This document shows positions 1 through 7,208 of a stretch of DNA of 64,000 nt, in pieces. Origin of the DNA: Mucilaginibacter sp. UR6-1. Its GTDB lineage: Bacteria > Bacteroidota > Bacteroidia > Sphingobacteriales > Sphingobacteriaceae. The notes beneath the pieces are model-generated. The model had not been told where the DNA came from. It saw only the letters and a program-made list of their open reading frames with translations, and did no database searches. The stretch covers positions 186,001 to 250,000 of the forward strand of contig NZ_JAJIWP010000004.1 in assembly GCF_020880975.1 (NCBI RefSeq). The letters are read 5' to 3'. The stretch's first letter is position 1. Each line of letters begins with the position of its first letter. The position numbers were made by a program, and so were the translations under genes.

Positions 1-353
1 GTTTGGATTGATGTTCCATCAGTATATCTTGTAGTTTTATCTCCAAACACATTAACTTCTTTTAATAAGGAATAGGCTTGGGTTGATTGCCCATCAGGCG
101 TGGTGGTCTTTTTCGTGGTATTACCAAAGCTGTTTGTTTTAATTTCAGTTACGCTGTTATCACTCTCGGTTACAGTTACAATCTTATCACCAAAAATATT
201 GGTTGATTTTTTAACTGAAGACCCATCATTGTAAGTAGTAATAGTATCACCAAACACGTTTACATTGGTTGATATAGTGCGGATTTGCGCATTAGCGGTA
301 CACAGTCCGTTAACAAAAAGCAACAGCAATAGAAAGAGTCTTTTTATGGTCAT
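1..353 (-). CDS. secreted protein with NxFGD repeats (partial, 3' end off window)
   Basis: The frame read leftward from the ATG at 353 stays open to the window edge, so only about 117 N-terminal residues are seen. It starts with a signal peptide (MTIKRLFLLLLLFVNG..., ending near CTANAQ). After that comes a repeating unit of roughly 20 residues built around N-[VIS]-F-G-[DN] followed by a T/S-rich strand and a DG or DN turn; four copies are visible. This suggests an exported beta-rich repeat protein, perhaps cell-surface. I do not recognise the family. The gene faces away from the tRNA and is the chromosomal left flank of the integrated element. Confidence 0.7.
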   Translation of the reverse strand, partial: MTIKRLFLLLLLFVNGLCTANAQIRTISTNVNVFGDTITTYNDGSSVKKSTNIFGDKIVTVTESDNSVTEIKTNSFGNTTKKTTTPDGQSTQAYSLLKEVNVFGDKTTRYTDGTSIQ

Positions 354-457
354 AGGTTGAGTGTTATTTAGCATTGACAAGAAATAATACAAAGAGTTTA
401 ACACCTACGCGCATAAAAAAAGCCACTTGCTGTCTGCAAGTAGCTTTACACAAAGCG

Positions 458-531
458 TCGGGATGAGAGGATTCGAACCTCCGACCTCCAGCACCCCATG
501 CTGGCGCGATACCGGGCTACGCTACATCCCG
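458..531 (-). tRNA. tRNA-Pro (anticodon GGG)
   Basis: On the minus strand the segment folds into a full cloverleaf: a 7-bp acceptor stem starting CGGGATG, a D arm, an anticodon stem CCAGC/GCTGG closing the loop ATGGGGT (anticodon GGG), and a T arm with GGTTCGAATCC. The discriminator base is A and no CCA is encoded. The 3' half (458-492) is chromosomal. The 5' half from the anticodon loop outward (493-531) lies inside the 42-bp integration repeat. The DNA just upstream of the 5' end now belongs to the integrated element, so the native promoter has been displaced to the right-hand repeat. Confidence 0.95.
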
Positions 532-534
532 AAG
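493..534. other. attL: left copy of the 42-bp integration repeat
   Basis: Positions 493-534 are identical to 18808-18849 over 42 bp. They cover the tRNA-Pro anticodon loop through its 5' end plus three upstream bases. Together with the integrase at 17404-18681 this defines the ends of an integrated element. The usual tRNA target is the 3' half; here the shared block extends toward the 5' end. Confidence 0.88.
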
Positions 535-648
535 ATTGGAAAAACCTTCAAACTGTCTTTGTAATCGTTTATCTACCAGTCAGATAATACAATCAGAGCT
601 TGGTGATCGAAATGATTAATTACTTAGTTAATTTAGCTGATAGAGATT

Positions 649-671
649 GGTAGTACACAAAGTCGTACACA
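649..671 (+). repeat. left-end paired repeats, probable integrase arm sites
   Basis: GGTAGTACACA at 649-659 is followed by a near copy, GTCGTACACA, at 662-671. The same 11-mer occurs twice, 12 bp apart and in the same orientation, at 18704-18726 just inside the right end. The mirrored position near both att sites fits integrase or excisionase arm-type sites; the role is inferred. Confidence 0.6.
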
Positions 672-680
672 GCTAAAGTG

Positions 681-688
681 CAAATATA
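681..688 (-). promoter_or_regulatory. TATATTTG -7 box, candidate replacement tRNA promoter
   Basis: On the minus strand TATATTTG matches the Bacteroidota -7 consensus TAnnTTTG. The surrounding AGTGCAAATATA (677-688, plus strand) is shared exactly with the displaced native tRNA promoter at 18852-18863. If used, it would give the tRNA precursor a 5' leader of about 140 nt. No good -33 box is seen. Confidence 0.45.
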
Positions 689-813
689 AATTTTGGTATT
701 GAGTTTCGAAATGTTGTTTTAAACTATCTTGATAGTATTTCAAAGTTCCTACTTTCATAAGCGTTTAATGTTTTAAGTGAATAATAATTATAAAGCCCTT
801 ACAGGTTTTAAAT

Positions 814-896
814 AGAACTAAAAGCAAGGAGGAACGAAATAAATGTAGGGCTGTGGAGAGGTTGTGTTTATGTCGTAGTTCCTTGCCTTGTGTTCT
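814..896. repeat. large imperfect hairpin
   Basis: Nested inverted segments: AGAAC 814-818 with GTTCT 892-896; GCAAGG 824-829 plus AAC 833-835 with GTTCCTTGC 878-886 (three-base bulge); ATAAA 839-843 with TTTAT 867-871. The hexamer AGGGCT (847-852) can also pair with AGCCCT at 794-799 or 902-907. It resembles the other structured gaps in this element. Confidence 0.5.
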
Positions 897-1220
897 GAAT
901 AAGCCCTAACTTTGCGGCTATAATTATTCTTCACTAATTCCAATTAATAATCATGATTTTTTCTAATATCTACTTTATAGAGGTAAGTAATTTTTGTGAT
1001 TTCAATTGAGTTGAAAATTCTATTTTCAAAGAACAAACTTGTTCCAGAAATGGTGCTTTGTGCGGAGTAGCGTGGGTTTATGCTGGAAGCTCTTGTATGC
1101 TATAGCAGCTATGAGCGCAGCTTTGCTGAATAATTATACACTTCACTTCCTTCTTAATTCTTAATTCAGAAATATTCAATTTATTTACTTTATAGCAATT
1201 TAATTTCGTTAGTCAATGTT

Positions 1221-1244
1221 ACTTATAGTCTTTGGCGTATAGTC
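1221..1244 (+). promoter_or_regulatory. C-box type operator upstream of the controller gene
   Basis: ACTTATAGTC (1221-1230) and GCGTATAGTC (1235-1244) repeat TATAGTC with a 14-bp period. This matches the ACTYATAGTC-like boxes bound by R-M controller proteins. The boxes sit upstream of a weak -7-like CATCTTTA (1255-1262) and the ATG at 1267, a position suited to self-activation. A related box pair lies in the methyltransferase promoter at 4265-4284. Confidence 0.6.
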
Positions 1245-1266
1245 TACATTCTATCATCTTTACAAG

Positions 1267-1476
1267 ATGGAAATCAGATCCAAGGTTGGCAATAGAATTA
1301 AGGAAATACGTGAAAATAATGGCATTTCCCAGAAAGATTTGTCTTATGCGGCAGACTTAGATAGAAGTTATATTGCGAGTGTTGAAAACGGTCAGCGAAA
1401 TATCTCCATTGTCAATTTAGAAAAAATTTCCCAGGCATTTAAAATCACTTTAAGCGAATTATTTCAAGGAATATGA
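1267..1476 (+). CDS. XRE-family HTH, R-M controller (C) protein
   Basis: This 69-residue protein is essentially one helix-turn-helix domain. Residues about 8-62 carry the XRE pattern with ISQKDLSYAADLDRSYIASVENG as recognition region, the usual size and form of C proteins that time restriction-modification expression. It overlaps the next gene by 4 bp (ATGA), so the two are translationally coupled. C-box-like repeats lie 23-46 bp upstream of its start and again in the methyltransferase promoter, which supports the controller role. I infer that it activates its own operon and represses the methyltransferase gene once enough protein accumulates. Confidence 0.82.
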   Translation: MEIRSKVGNRIKEIRENNGISQKDLSYAADLDRSYIASVENGQRNISIVNLEKISQAFKITLSELFQGI

Positions 1477-2069
1477 AGATAAAGATTCCTAATGCGCAAG
1501 TACAAGAGCTACTTTCAGGCAAGAAATATGACTATCTGAAATATGCCACTCAGATTATGAACTTGGCAAATCAAAATGCACAGGGAACGAGGCCAAAGGT
1601 TGTTGGACAAATGAGTGACCTTATTCAACAATTTGATGGGAGTTCACTCGCCGACTGGGAAAGATGGTATCTCGAAAGCTATCCTACCGCTATAGATGAT
1701 GCTTCTGATAAAGTATGGGAAATGATTAAGGCTTTTCAGGAAAATATTCAAAAAATTGACAGGGATATAGTAAAGCAGTGGATTGAAGAACTTGTGATCG
1801 TAAAAACATTTGCAGGCTTAAAATTTCAACAGGCGATTTTAAAAGCTGTAGCGAATAACTATAACAAAGATTATAGATTAGCTACTCCTGAAGAAGAAAG
1901 CAAAGGCATTGATGGTGTTATTGGTAATTTGTCCGTAAGTATCAAGCCTGTTACTTATAAAGCCAAATTAGGATTAAATGAAGTAATTGACATACCCATT
2001 ATTTTCTATGATAAAAGAAAAAGTGAGATCGTTGTAGAATTTGATTTACCCAACCTAAAAGATGAATAA
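1473..2069 (+). CDS. MjaI-like type II restriction endonuclease
   Basis: The 198-residue protein has the N-terminal signature I associate with the MjaI endonuclease family (LANQNAQGTRPKVVGQMSDL near residues 31-50). The C-terminal half has a PD-(D/E)XK-like core: an acidic helix region, then GIDGVIG and the strand VSIKP with the presumed catalytic Lys. MjaI enzymes cut CTAG; specificity here is inferred by family and untested. The gene overlaps the controller by 4 bp and the next gene by 8 bp, giving one tight operon. The convergent methyltransferase at 3129-4253 is the expected partner. Confidence 0.72.
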   Translation: MKIKIPNAQVQELLSGKKYDYLKYATQIMNLANQNAQGTRPKVVGQMSDLIQQFDGSSLADWERWYLESYPTAIDDASDKVWEMIKAFQENIQKIDRDIVKQWIEELVIVKTFAGLKFQQAILKAVANNYNKDYRLATPEEESKGIDGVIGNLSVSIKPVTYKAKLGLNEVIDIPIIFYDKRKSEIVVEFDLPNLKDE

Positions 2070-2394
2070 AAAAGAAATAAAAGATGAAATTATCACCATT
2101 ATACGAGAGGCTTCGCCTAACGACATAACGGCCGATCAGATTTATTTGAAATTAACTGAACGGGTTGATCCAGGCAGAACTCAAGAAACTATTAGAAAAA
2201 CAATTAGGGAATTAGTTAACGCTAATTATAGCTTAATAGGAAGCAGTAGTAAAGGATACTTTTACATAAACTCGAAAGTTAAGCTTGAAGAAGCAATCAG
2301 TTATTTATTAAATAGAGTACCTTTTCTCGAACGCAGAGCTGATGCGCTAAGAAAGCTTTGGAACGAAGAAAATAATCAAGGCGGAAATGGATGA
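2062..2394 (+). CDS. small winged-helix-like protein in R-M operon
   Basis: This 110-residue protein overlaps the endonuclease gene upstream by 8 bp and the next gene by 8 bp, so it is part of the same translationally coupled unit. Residues about 1-70 look like a winged helix: three helices (IKDEIITIIREA, ITADQIYLKLTE, RTQETIRKTIRELVNA) then a beta hairpin ending GYFYIN. The C-terminal 35 residues are helical and charged. I do not recognise the family. It may be a DNA-binding subunit or adaptor for the two nuclease-like neighbours; this is inference from position only. Confidence 0.6.
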   Translation: MNKKEIKDEIITIIREASPNDITADQIYLKLTERVDPGRTQETIRKTIRELVNANYSLIGSSSKGYFYINSKVKLEEAISYLLNRVPFLERRADALRKLWNEENNQGGNG

Positions 2395-3142
2395 GTTTAA
2401 ATTGCCTATTGACGTAAATAAATTCAGATCAACCAATCAAATGTGGAATGATCTGATGTTAAATGACCCTTGGTCTGTCGGTTATGTAACCAGTCTAATT
2501 GTGATCGAAGAATTTACAACTAAACAAGATTGGGAATCATTTTACTATAAAAGCGGAGAACTGCGAAACTCTCAAATTCAGCGTTTGAGTAATGAACAGC
2601 AGAAGTTAGTTAATGATGAGCAATTAGTCCTAAAAAATAAATTGAGGGTAAAACAGTTACCTTGGGATTTGAAAAACTTAAATCTTCACTTTGGAAGAAC
2701 GGAAAATCAGTTACGTAAAAAAGGCGAGCTGTTATATGAAGCTGTAAAAAATAATGGTTACGCTTTAACATCTGAAGATTGCTTCCAAAGTGTACGCTTT
2801 CGCGTGATTGGTGAAACTTGGAACGGGGTGATTGTACGAGAAATAAATACCATTGCTACATTAAAACGTCTGTTACCGCAAGCTGACTTTAGGAAAGTTG
2901 ACGGCGAATTTGATCATAAATATGCAGTCGATTATGAAGTATTTAAAGATAATAACTTAGTTTACGGTCTCCAAATCAAACCGGAATCATATACACGTAG
3001 CGCACCTTACATCAATAAAGCTCGCTTTGCAAATCAGCAGAAAAATCGACAATATAGCGCGGAGTTTGGAGTGCCGGTTTATGATATAATTGCTGGTAGT
3101 GGTGGAAACATCATCAACCAGGAAATTGTTAGAAATTTATAA
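2387..3142 (+). CDS. second PD-(D/E)XK nuclease-like protein of the R-M operon
   Basis: The 251-residue protein is all-soluble. Its C-terminal region holds a PD-(D/E)XK-like core: EFDHKYAVDYEVF (acidic residues) followed by the strand LQIKPESY, and a terminal helical segment with ARFANQQKNRQY. The LQIKP-x-S-Y block closely resembles VSIKP-x-T-Y in the 198-residue endonuclease of the same operon, suggesting a distant common fold. It may be a second endonuclease subunit, a nickase or a repair-type enzyme. It overlaps the preceding gene by 8 bp, and its 3' end overlaps the convergent methyltransferase gene by 14 bp. Confidence 0.6.
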   Translation: MDEFKLPIDVNKFRSTNQMWNDLMLNDPWSVGYVTSLIVIEEFTTKQDWESFYYKSGELRNSQIQRLSNEQQKLVNDEQLVLKNKLRVKQLPWDLKNLNLHFGRTENQLRKKGELLYEAVKNNGYALTSEDCFQSVRFRVIGETWNGVIVREINTIATLKRLLPQADFRKVDGEFDHKYAVDYEVFKDNNLVYGLQIKPESYTRSAPYINKARFANQQKNRQYSAEFGVPVYDIIAGSGGNIINQEIVRNL

Positions 3143-4253
3143 GTTCCTGATTTGTAATCTTGTGTTTTTTAAGCGCAAAGTGTTCGCTTTTTGCTATTTC
3201 AGTATAACATGCCTCAAATCCTCCGTCTTTGAGTTTATCAACACTACTCAGGTACGATAATTTTATGCCTGTCTCCTGAGATGTCATAACTGGTAAGTTA
3301 AGGTGAGGGTTAAAGTGCTTAATTTCATTCTTTTTAGCATCATTACCGCGATTATATAAAAAAACCTTGTGCTGTTCAATGCGGTTTTGTATATACCTGT
3401 TTAATTGCGCAGGAGCCGCATTACTTACATTTTCGTCAACGATCTTTACAAAAGACGAATCAATCTCCACGCCTATACTATTTCTTTCCGATGCGATTGC
3501 AGCCAACGTAGTGGTTCCTGTTCCCAGAAAGGGATCTAACACGGTATCACCCTTAACCGAATACATATTAATTAATCGATAAGGCAATTCAAAAGGATAA
3601 GCAGCACTTCTATTTCTTGATTCAGCACTTTGTATCTTTTGCTTAGTACCTTTTAAGTCCCAAAGGTCAGAAAACCAAATATTTCTTTCTTCCCAGAAAA
3701 AAGCGCTTTCTCTTCTTTTTTCCTTTGCGTCATCTGTTTTAAATATCCGCTTACCACCTTTCCGGAAAATTAATATCCATTCATGTTCTAAAGTAACATA
3801 AGCACCTGCAGGGAGCATGCCTGAACCCATAAATTTATTGGGGGCATTGGTTTGCTTTCGCCAGATGATGTTAGGCATATTGGTAAAGCCAAGTTTAATA
3901 AATGAAGATACAATTCGTGAATGATTATTATACAAAGAGAAGTTTTCGTTTATAGTTCTTGTGGCATCACCAATATTTATGCAAGCAAATCCACCAGGAG
4001 CTAAAACCCGTTCAAGTTGCGTCCAAATCTTATCCAATTCCTGATGCATAAGTTCAAAACTTAAACTGCCATTGCTAACAGCTTGTGCATTGACTATTGC
4101 TTGATTTTGCTTACCCATGATTTCGTCCCACATTTCAATCATAGGATACGGTGGCGAAGTCACTATTAAATTAACAGTACGATCATTAATACTTTCAATT
4201 TGTTTATCCGCGGCTCCGACTAAAATCTTATGTTTTGTAACAGGAAAATTCAT
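3129..4253 (-). CDS. DNA methyltransferase of the MjaI-like R-M system
   Basis: This 374-residue enzyme has the permuted (beta-class) order of amino-methyltransferases. Motif IV TSPPYP comes first (residues about 32-37, followed by MIEMWDEI); the AdoMet motif I DPFLGTGTTT and the NSIGVEID strand follow near residues 240-265. TSPPY is typical of N4-cytosine or N6-adenine methylation; CTAG methylases of this type are N4-cytosine, so I favour that. It converges on the endonuclease operon and overlaps it by 14 bp. Its start lies directly behind a TTG-N18-TACATTTA promoter in which two C-box-like decamers fill the spacer, implying repression by the controller and a near-leaderless mRNA. Confidence 0.88.
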   Translation of the reverse strand: MNFPVTKHKILVGAADKQIESINDRTVNLIVTSPPYPMIEMWDEIMGKQNQAIVNAQAVSNGSLSFELMHQELDKIWTQLERVLAPGGFACINIGDATRTINENFSLYNNHSRIVSSFIKLGFTNMPNIIWRKQTNAPNKFMGSGMLPAGAYVTLEHEWILIFRKGGKRIFKTDDAKEKRRESAFFWEERNIWFSDLWDLKGTKQKIQSAESRNRSAAYPFELPYRLINMYSVKGDTVLDPFLGTGTTTLAAIASERNSIGVEIDSSFVKIVDENVSNAAPAQLNRYIQNRIEQHKVFLYNRGNDAKKNEIKHFNPHLNLPVMTSQETGIKLSYLSSVDKLKDGGFEACYTEIAKSEHFALKKHKITNQELINF

Positions 4254-4257
4254 AATG

Positions 4258-4286
4258 TAAATGTACTAAAAGTTACTTAAAGTCAA
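4258..4286 (-). promoter_or_regulatory. methyltransferase promoter with embedded C-boxes
   Basis: On the minus strand a TTG -33 box (4284-4286) is 18 bp from TACATTTA (4258-4265), close to the TTTG/TAnnTTTG consensus, and the ATG follows 4 bp later. On the plus strand the abutting decamers ACTAAAAGTT (4265-4274) and ACTTAAAGTC (4275-4284) resemble the C-box at 1221-1230 and occupy the -33/-7 spacer. Confidence 0.62.
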
Positions 4287-4432
4287 CACGGTTTTGGAAA
4301 CCTATTTAATCTCCCAATCATTTTTTATGAATAGATGGTTTTATAAAAAAGTACAAATAACTACGAATACCGTAAATTATCGAAGCAGACTCACTGCTGG
4401 ACAGACGCACTAAAAGGCAAGGTGGAGATAGA

Positions 4433-4468
4433 GTAATTGGGAGGCTCCTGAAGGGGATACCCAATTAC
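4433..4468. repeat. hairpin in the gap between two minus-strand genes
   Basis: GTAATTGGG (4433-4441) is the exact reverse complement of CCCAATTAC (4460-4468), with an 18-base loop that has its own short TCC/GGA pairing. It lies in the 4254-4532 gap. No T-run follows on either strand, so I do not call it a terminator. Confidence 0.5.
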
Positions 4469-4532
4469 GAGATACTATCTTGAACGAAGTAACCTGTGTG
4501 ATGGATGGATCAGTTAACTTTGGGGAGAGAAA

Positions 4533-5165
4533 TTACAATTGCTTTTCTTTCTTATAAAATTCAATTTGTCGTTTATTTAATGCGCCCTTTATGCGTTTAA
4601 ACTGCGTGAGATTAAGGCTGAGAAGATGTTTTTTGTTTATATCTGATCTTATCTGAAAGCTAAAAAAGCGTTTATTAACATGTATACTTTCTTCCTCCAG
4701 GCGCATAAAAAAATAATTTAACACTCGAGCATTAACTTTATATTTTTGGAATTGAGTGAGGCAATACTTATCTAAATCTAATTTTCTGTGATTGCCTATT
4801 TTCTCGTCAGACCGGTGCTCCTCTAAGGCTAATAGGACATCATGAATATGCCGCTCTTTCAACTTATTTTTTAAATAGAATTCCTTTTCAGAATTATCAA
4901 CTTCAAAGCCTTGCTCATCAACTACAGAGATATCAAATCTTGCAATACACTTACTACCTACCCATAATTCATTCTGAAGGGAATTAGAAATTTTATAGTG
5001 ATATCGCAGCCCCTCCATTTCGCAAAGTTCACATGTACCATCTATACTATTATAATCAAGACTGTCACCTGTGAAAGACCATTCCAACACTGCTACATTG
5101 AAGTTGTTTTGCTCTTTTGAGAGAGGAAGCAAATTCTTTTTTGCATTATTTAGCCAAGCGCTCAT
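4533..5165 (-). CDS. uncharacterised protein with a zinc-finger-like CxxC...C module
   Basis: The 210-residue soluble protein has an N-terminal module in which GTCELCEMEGLRYHYKI is followed by LWVGSKCIARF, giving a CxxC pair plus a later Cys that could bind a metal. A helical, Lys/Glu-rich C-terminal half follows. I have seen the LRYHY...VGSxC pattern in proteins of mobile elements but cannot name a function. It stands alone on the minus strand, with a 117-bp gap to the kinase gene upstream, and may be co-transcribed with it. Confidence 0.55.
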   Translation of the reverse strand: MSAWLNNAKKNLLPLSKEQNNFNVAVLEWSFTGDSLDYNSIDGTCELCEMEGLRYHYKISNSLQNELWVGSKCIARFDISVVDEQGFEVDNSEKEFYLKNKLKERHIHDVLLALEEHRSDEKIGNHRKLDLDKYCLTQFQKYKVNARVLNYFFMRLEEESIHVNKRFFSFQIRSDINKKHLLSLNLTQFKRIKGALNKRQIEFYKKEKQL

Positions 5166-5282
5166 AATTCAATAACTAAGGTAAACATACAATCATTCTG
5201 AATTCTAATTATAGATTCTAAATATGAGTAATACTACACGATGGTACGCATGTGCATACGGTAATTCCATTGTTTGATAGTG

Positions 5283-6302
5283 TTAAACAATTGTGGTTTT
5301 TCTAATCGTTTCATGTAGTAATTTTAATGCTTTACTTGAGTCGGTTATGCCTGATGAACAGTGCTCTTTAACTTGTCTATTATTCTTTTTAAAGATTAGT
5401 GAAAATTTGCTTTTAGTCCTAACTAATTCTACGGAGTATTGATCGTGTTTGAATTTACCTTCCCAATAGTTATCTCGGACAGGGCTCCATTCAATTGCAA
5501 ATTTTATCTTTTGCAACGATTGCCTCATAGCTAAACAAGATTGATATCGCTTAGACCTATCACTTTTCATTGACTTATTAATGATCTTGATTATACAATC
5601 AGGAATATGAGAATAATAGATTCTTTCAGGAAACTTTTCCTTTGAAACAGCTTTTATAAACTCAGCATCGTTTTTAAAGGATGCAGTGAGTTGTTTAATG
5701 TTATTTATTATTCGATAAAATGTAACTCCTATTGAATAAATGTCACTTAGATCGTCTTGAATTGAATTGTTAAGTACTTCTAATGGCAAATGGGCATTAT
5801 AACCGGCGAATCCAAAGGTTTGTCCTACTAACCCGAAAGCAAGCCCAAAGTCAGAAAGTTTGGCTTGACCTGTGTCAGTGAGTAATATGTTGCCGGGCTT
5901 TATATCTCTATGATAAATGTTTTGACTATGTGCATGTTCTAAGCCATATAAAACATCAGTAATAATTTTACATGATCTTTGAACAGTTACGAAACCTTGC
6001 TCTATTAATCCTTGAACACTGCCGTTCTTAAGGTACTCAGTAGTAATACATGGTAAATAATTGCCATTGAACTCATGAACATCTACTTCCTTGATCTCTA
6101 CTATATACGGATGTTTACACTTCTCTAAAATTTTTGCTTCGTTAAACAAATCAACAAATTCCTGCGCTGTGCAGTTTGATGTATCAATCATTATCACCTT
6201 AATAGCCCTTTCAACATCTAATAAAGAATCGTGAACATGAAAAACATAACCAAATTGTCCATTCCCTAAAGGACTTAAGACAGAGAATTTCCCTATATTC
6301 AT
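5283..6302 (-). CDS. serine/threonine protein kinase (candidate defence kinase)
   Basis: The 339-residue protein is a complete Hanks-type kinase. It has the glycine loop GNGQFG (13-18), the invariant Lys in AIKVI (Lys35), the catalytic HRDIKPGN (131-138) and the DFG motif (151-153). A C-terminal extension of about 75 residues after the kinase fold contains W..........YWEGKF and a beta-rich stretch; I do not recognise it. There is no membrane segment or PASTA repeat, so this is not a cell-wall kinase. The gene is 4 bp downstream of the RNase H-like gene and surely in the same operon, inside a defence-rich element. Confidence 0.85.
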   Translation of the reverse strand: MNIGKFSVLSPLGNGQFGYVFHVHDSLLDVERAIKVIMIDTSNCTAQEFVDLFNEAKILEKCKHPYIVEIKEVDVHEFNGNYLPCITTEYLKNGSVQGLIEQGFVTVQRSCKIITDVLYGLEHAHSQNIYHRDIKPGNILLTDTGQAKLSDFGLAFGLVGQTFGFAGYNAHLPLEVLNNSIQDDLSDIYSIGVTFYRIINNIKQLTASFKNDAEFIKAVSKEKFPERIYYSHIPDCIIKIINKSMKSDRSKRYQSCLAMRQSLQKIKFAIEWSPVRDNYWEGKFKHDQYSVELVRTKSKFSLIFKKNNRQVKEHCSSGITDSSKALKLLHETIRKTTIV

Positions 6303-6306
6303 TCTT

Positions 6307-6762
6307 CTAATAAAAAGAGATTAAGGCCATTAAAGCAGTATCACGCATTTTTGAATCCCAAGGTGTAGTGGGGTTACTTAAAAGGGCACTTATAAATTCA
6401 TGCAAATCTGTGCCTTTGGTCAGTCCAAATCTACTTGCTACAATTGCTGTAGGCGATTTATGATTAATTACTATGCTTTTCTTAAAGCATAGTAAATTAA
6501 GAATGCCTTGACCATAGTAAACTTTACTCACAAAGTCGTTGGTTACATTGTTTATAGTGAGCCTATAATTAACATAATCAGGGTTGATTTTATTTAACAA
6601 CAAATCAAGTTCTGTTTCGAACCATTGTGTTAATTCATTGACAGTATATCCTTTAGGTAATGCGATTTTATTTTTGTAAAGTATGGAAATGCTGTCTTTG
6701 TTTCCATGTAACGCGCAAACGTATAATCCAGTTGTTGAAAAGGTAAAAGCCAAGGAAATCAT
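6307..6762 (-). CDS. RNase H/RuvC-fold-like partner of the kinase
   Basis: This 151-residue protein has the strand-helix order of small RuvC/RNase H-fold proteins: an opening hairpin (ISLAFTFSTTGLYVCAL, SISILYKNKI), a helix ending in PDYVNYRLTI, a helix YYGQGILNLLC followed by the strand SIVINHKSPTAIV, and a closing RDTALMALI helix resembling DAADALAIA of RuvC. The first-strand Asp required for catalysis is absent, so it may be an inactive sensor or a kinase substrate. It sits 4 bp upstream of the kinase gene. The fold is my reading of the sequence, not a database result. Confidence 0.55.
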   Translation of the reverse strand: MISLAFTFSTTGLYVCALHGNKDSISILYKNKIALPKGYTVNELTQWFETELDLLLNKINPDYVNYRLTINNVTNDFVSKVYYGQGILNLLCFKKSIVINHKSPTAIVASRFGLTKGTDLHEFISALLSNPTTPWDSKMRDTALMALISFY

Positions 6763-6853
6763 CTTTTATTAGGTTTATTACGATAAAGTTTAGTTTAGCT
6801 AAAATACATAATATCTTGAGTAAAAACAATTCAGCGAAGCCGCTGCAAGTTGA

Positions 6854-6985
6854 GGTCAACGTCTGAGTGAAGGGAGTCGCAAGACGATCACTCAGAATGC
6901 TTCACGAATCAATTGGCGCTGCATTTGAAAATTGAGTTGTGTGATTGGCCTCTCAAATGCTGTGATCAATTGTGAAGCGTTGACC
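6854..6985. repeat. branched palindromic element (three stems)
   Basis: Outer stem GGTCAAC 6854-6860 / GTTGACC 6979-6985. First arm TCTGAGTGA 6862-6870 / TCACTCAGA 6888-6896, capped by GTC-GCAA-GAC. Second arm GCTTCA 6899-6904 / TGAAGC 6973-6978, then CAATTG 6910-6915 / CAATTG 6967-6972, then GCATTTGA 6921-6928 / TCAAATGC 6953-6960. Every stem is exact. It could be a structured RNA or a folded-strand recombination site. Confidence 0.6.
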
Positions 6986-7134
6986 GACTAGCAGGCGAGC
7001 TAAACAAGGAAACTGCTTGACTTCAATAGTAATGCAGCGAAGCGGAATGTTATTGGAGGCAGAGAAAAGTTTCATGGAGAACAACTTTGCTTTAAAACAA
7101 ACCTCGTGACAGATTGCAGAAGCGTTTGGGCATT

Positions 7135-7208
7135 ATAAGCTAAAGACACATTTTTTTCACTGTAGGTATTAGTGTAAGGGTAGAGAAATAAAAATGTGTA
7201 TGGCTTAT
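7135..7208. repeat. imperfect hairpin upstream of the CoiA-like gene
   Basis: ATAAGC 7135-7140 pairs with GCTTAT 7203-7208, and ACACATTTTT 7146-7155 pairs with AAAAATGTGT 7190-7199, separated by small internal loops. GCGTTTGGGC precedes and GCGTTAGGGC follows the structure. Confidence 0.55.

Larger units (their letters stand above)
540..1220. other. intergenic left end of the element
   Basis: No convincing gene lies between the tRNA and the controller gene. The stretch holds the arm-like repeats (649-671), a promoter-like box (681-688) and a large imperfect hairpin (814-896). The rest is A+T-rich DNA in which I see no further structure I can name. Confidence 0.6.

Noticed and set aside
6854..6985. 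True integron attC site
   Set aside because: Outer blocks GGTCAAC/GTTGACC deviate from RYYYAAC/GTTRRRY, the first hairpin separates the expected L site, and no integron integrase is in view. Kept as a structured element only.
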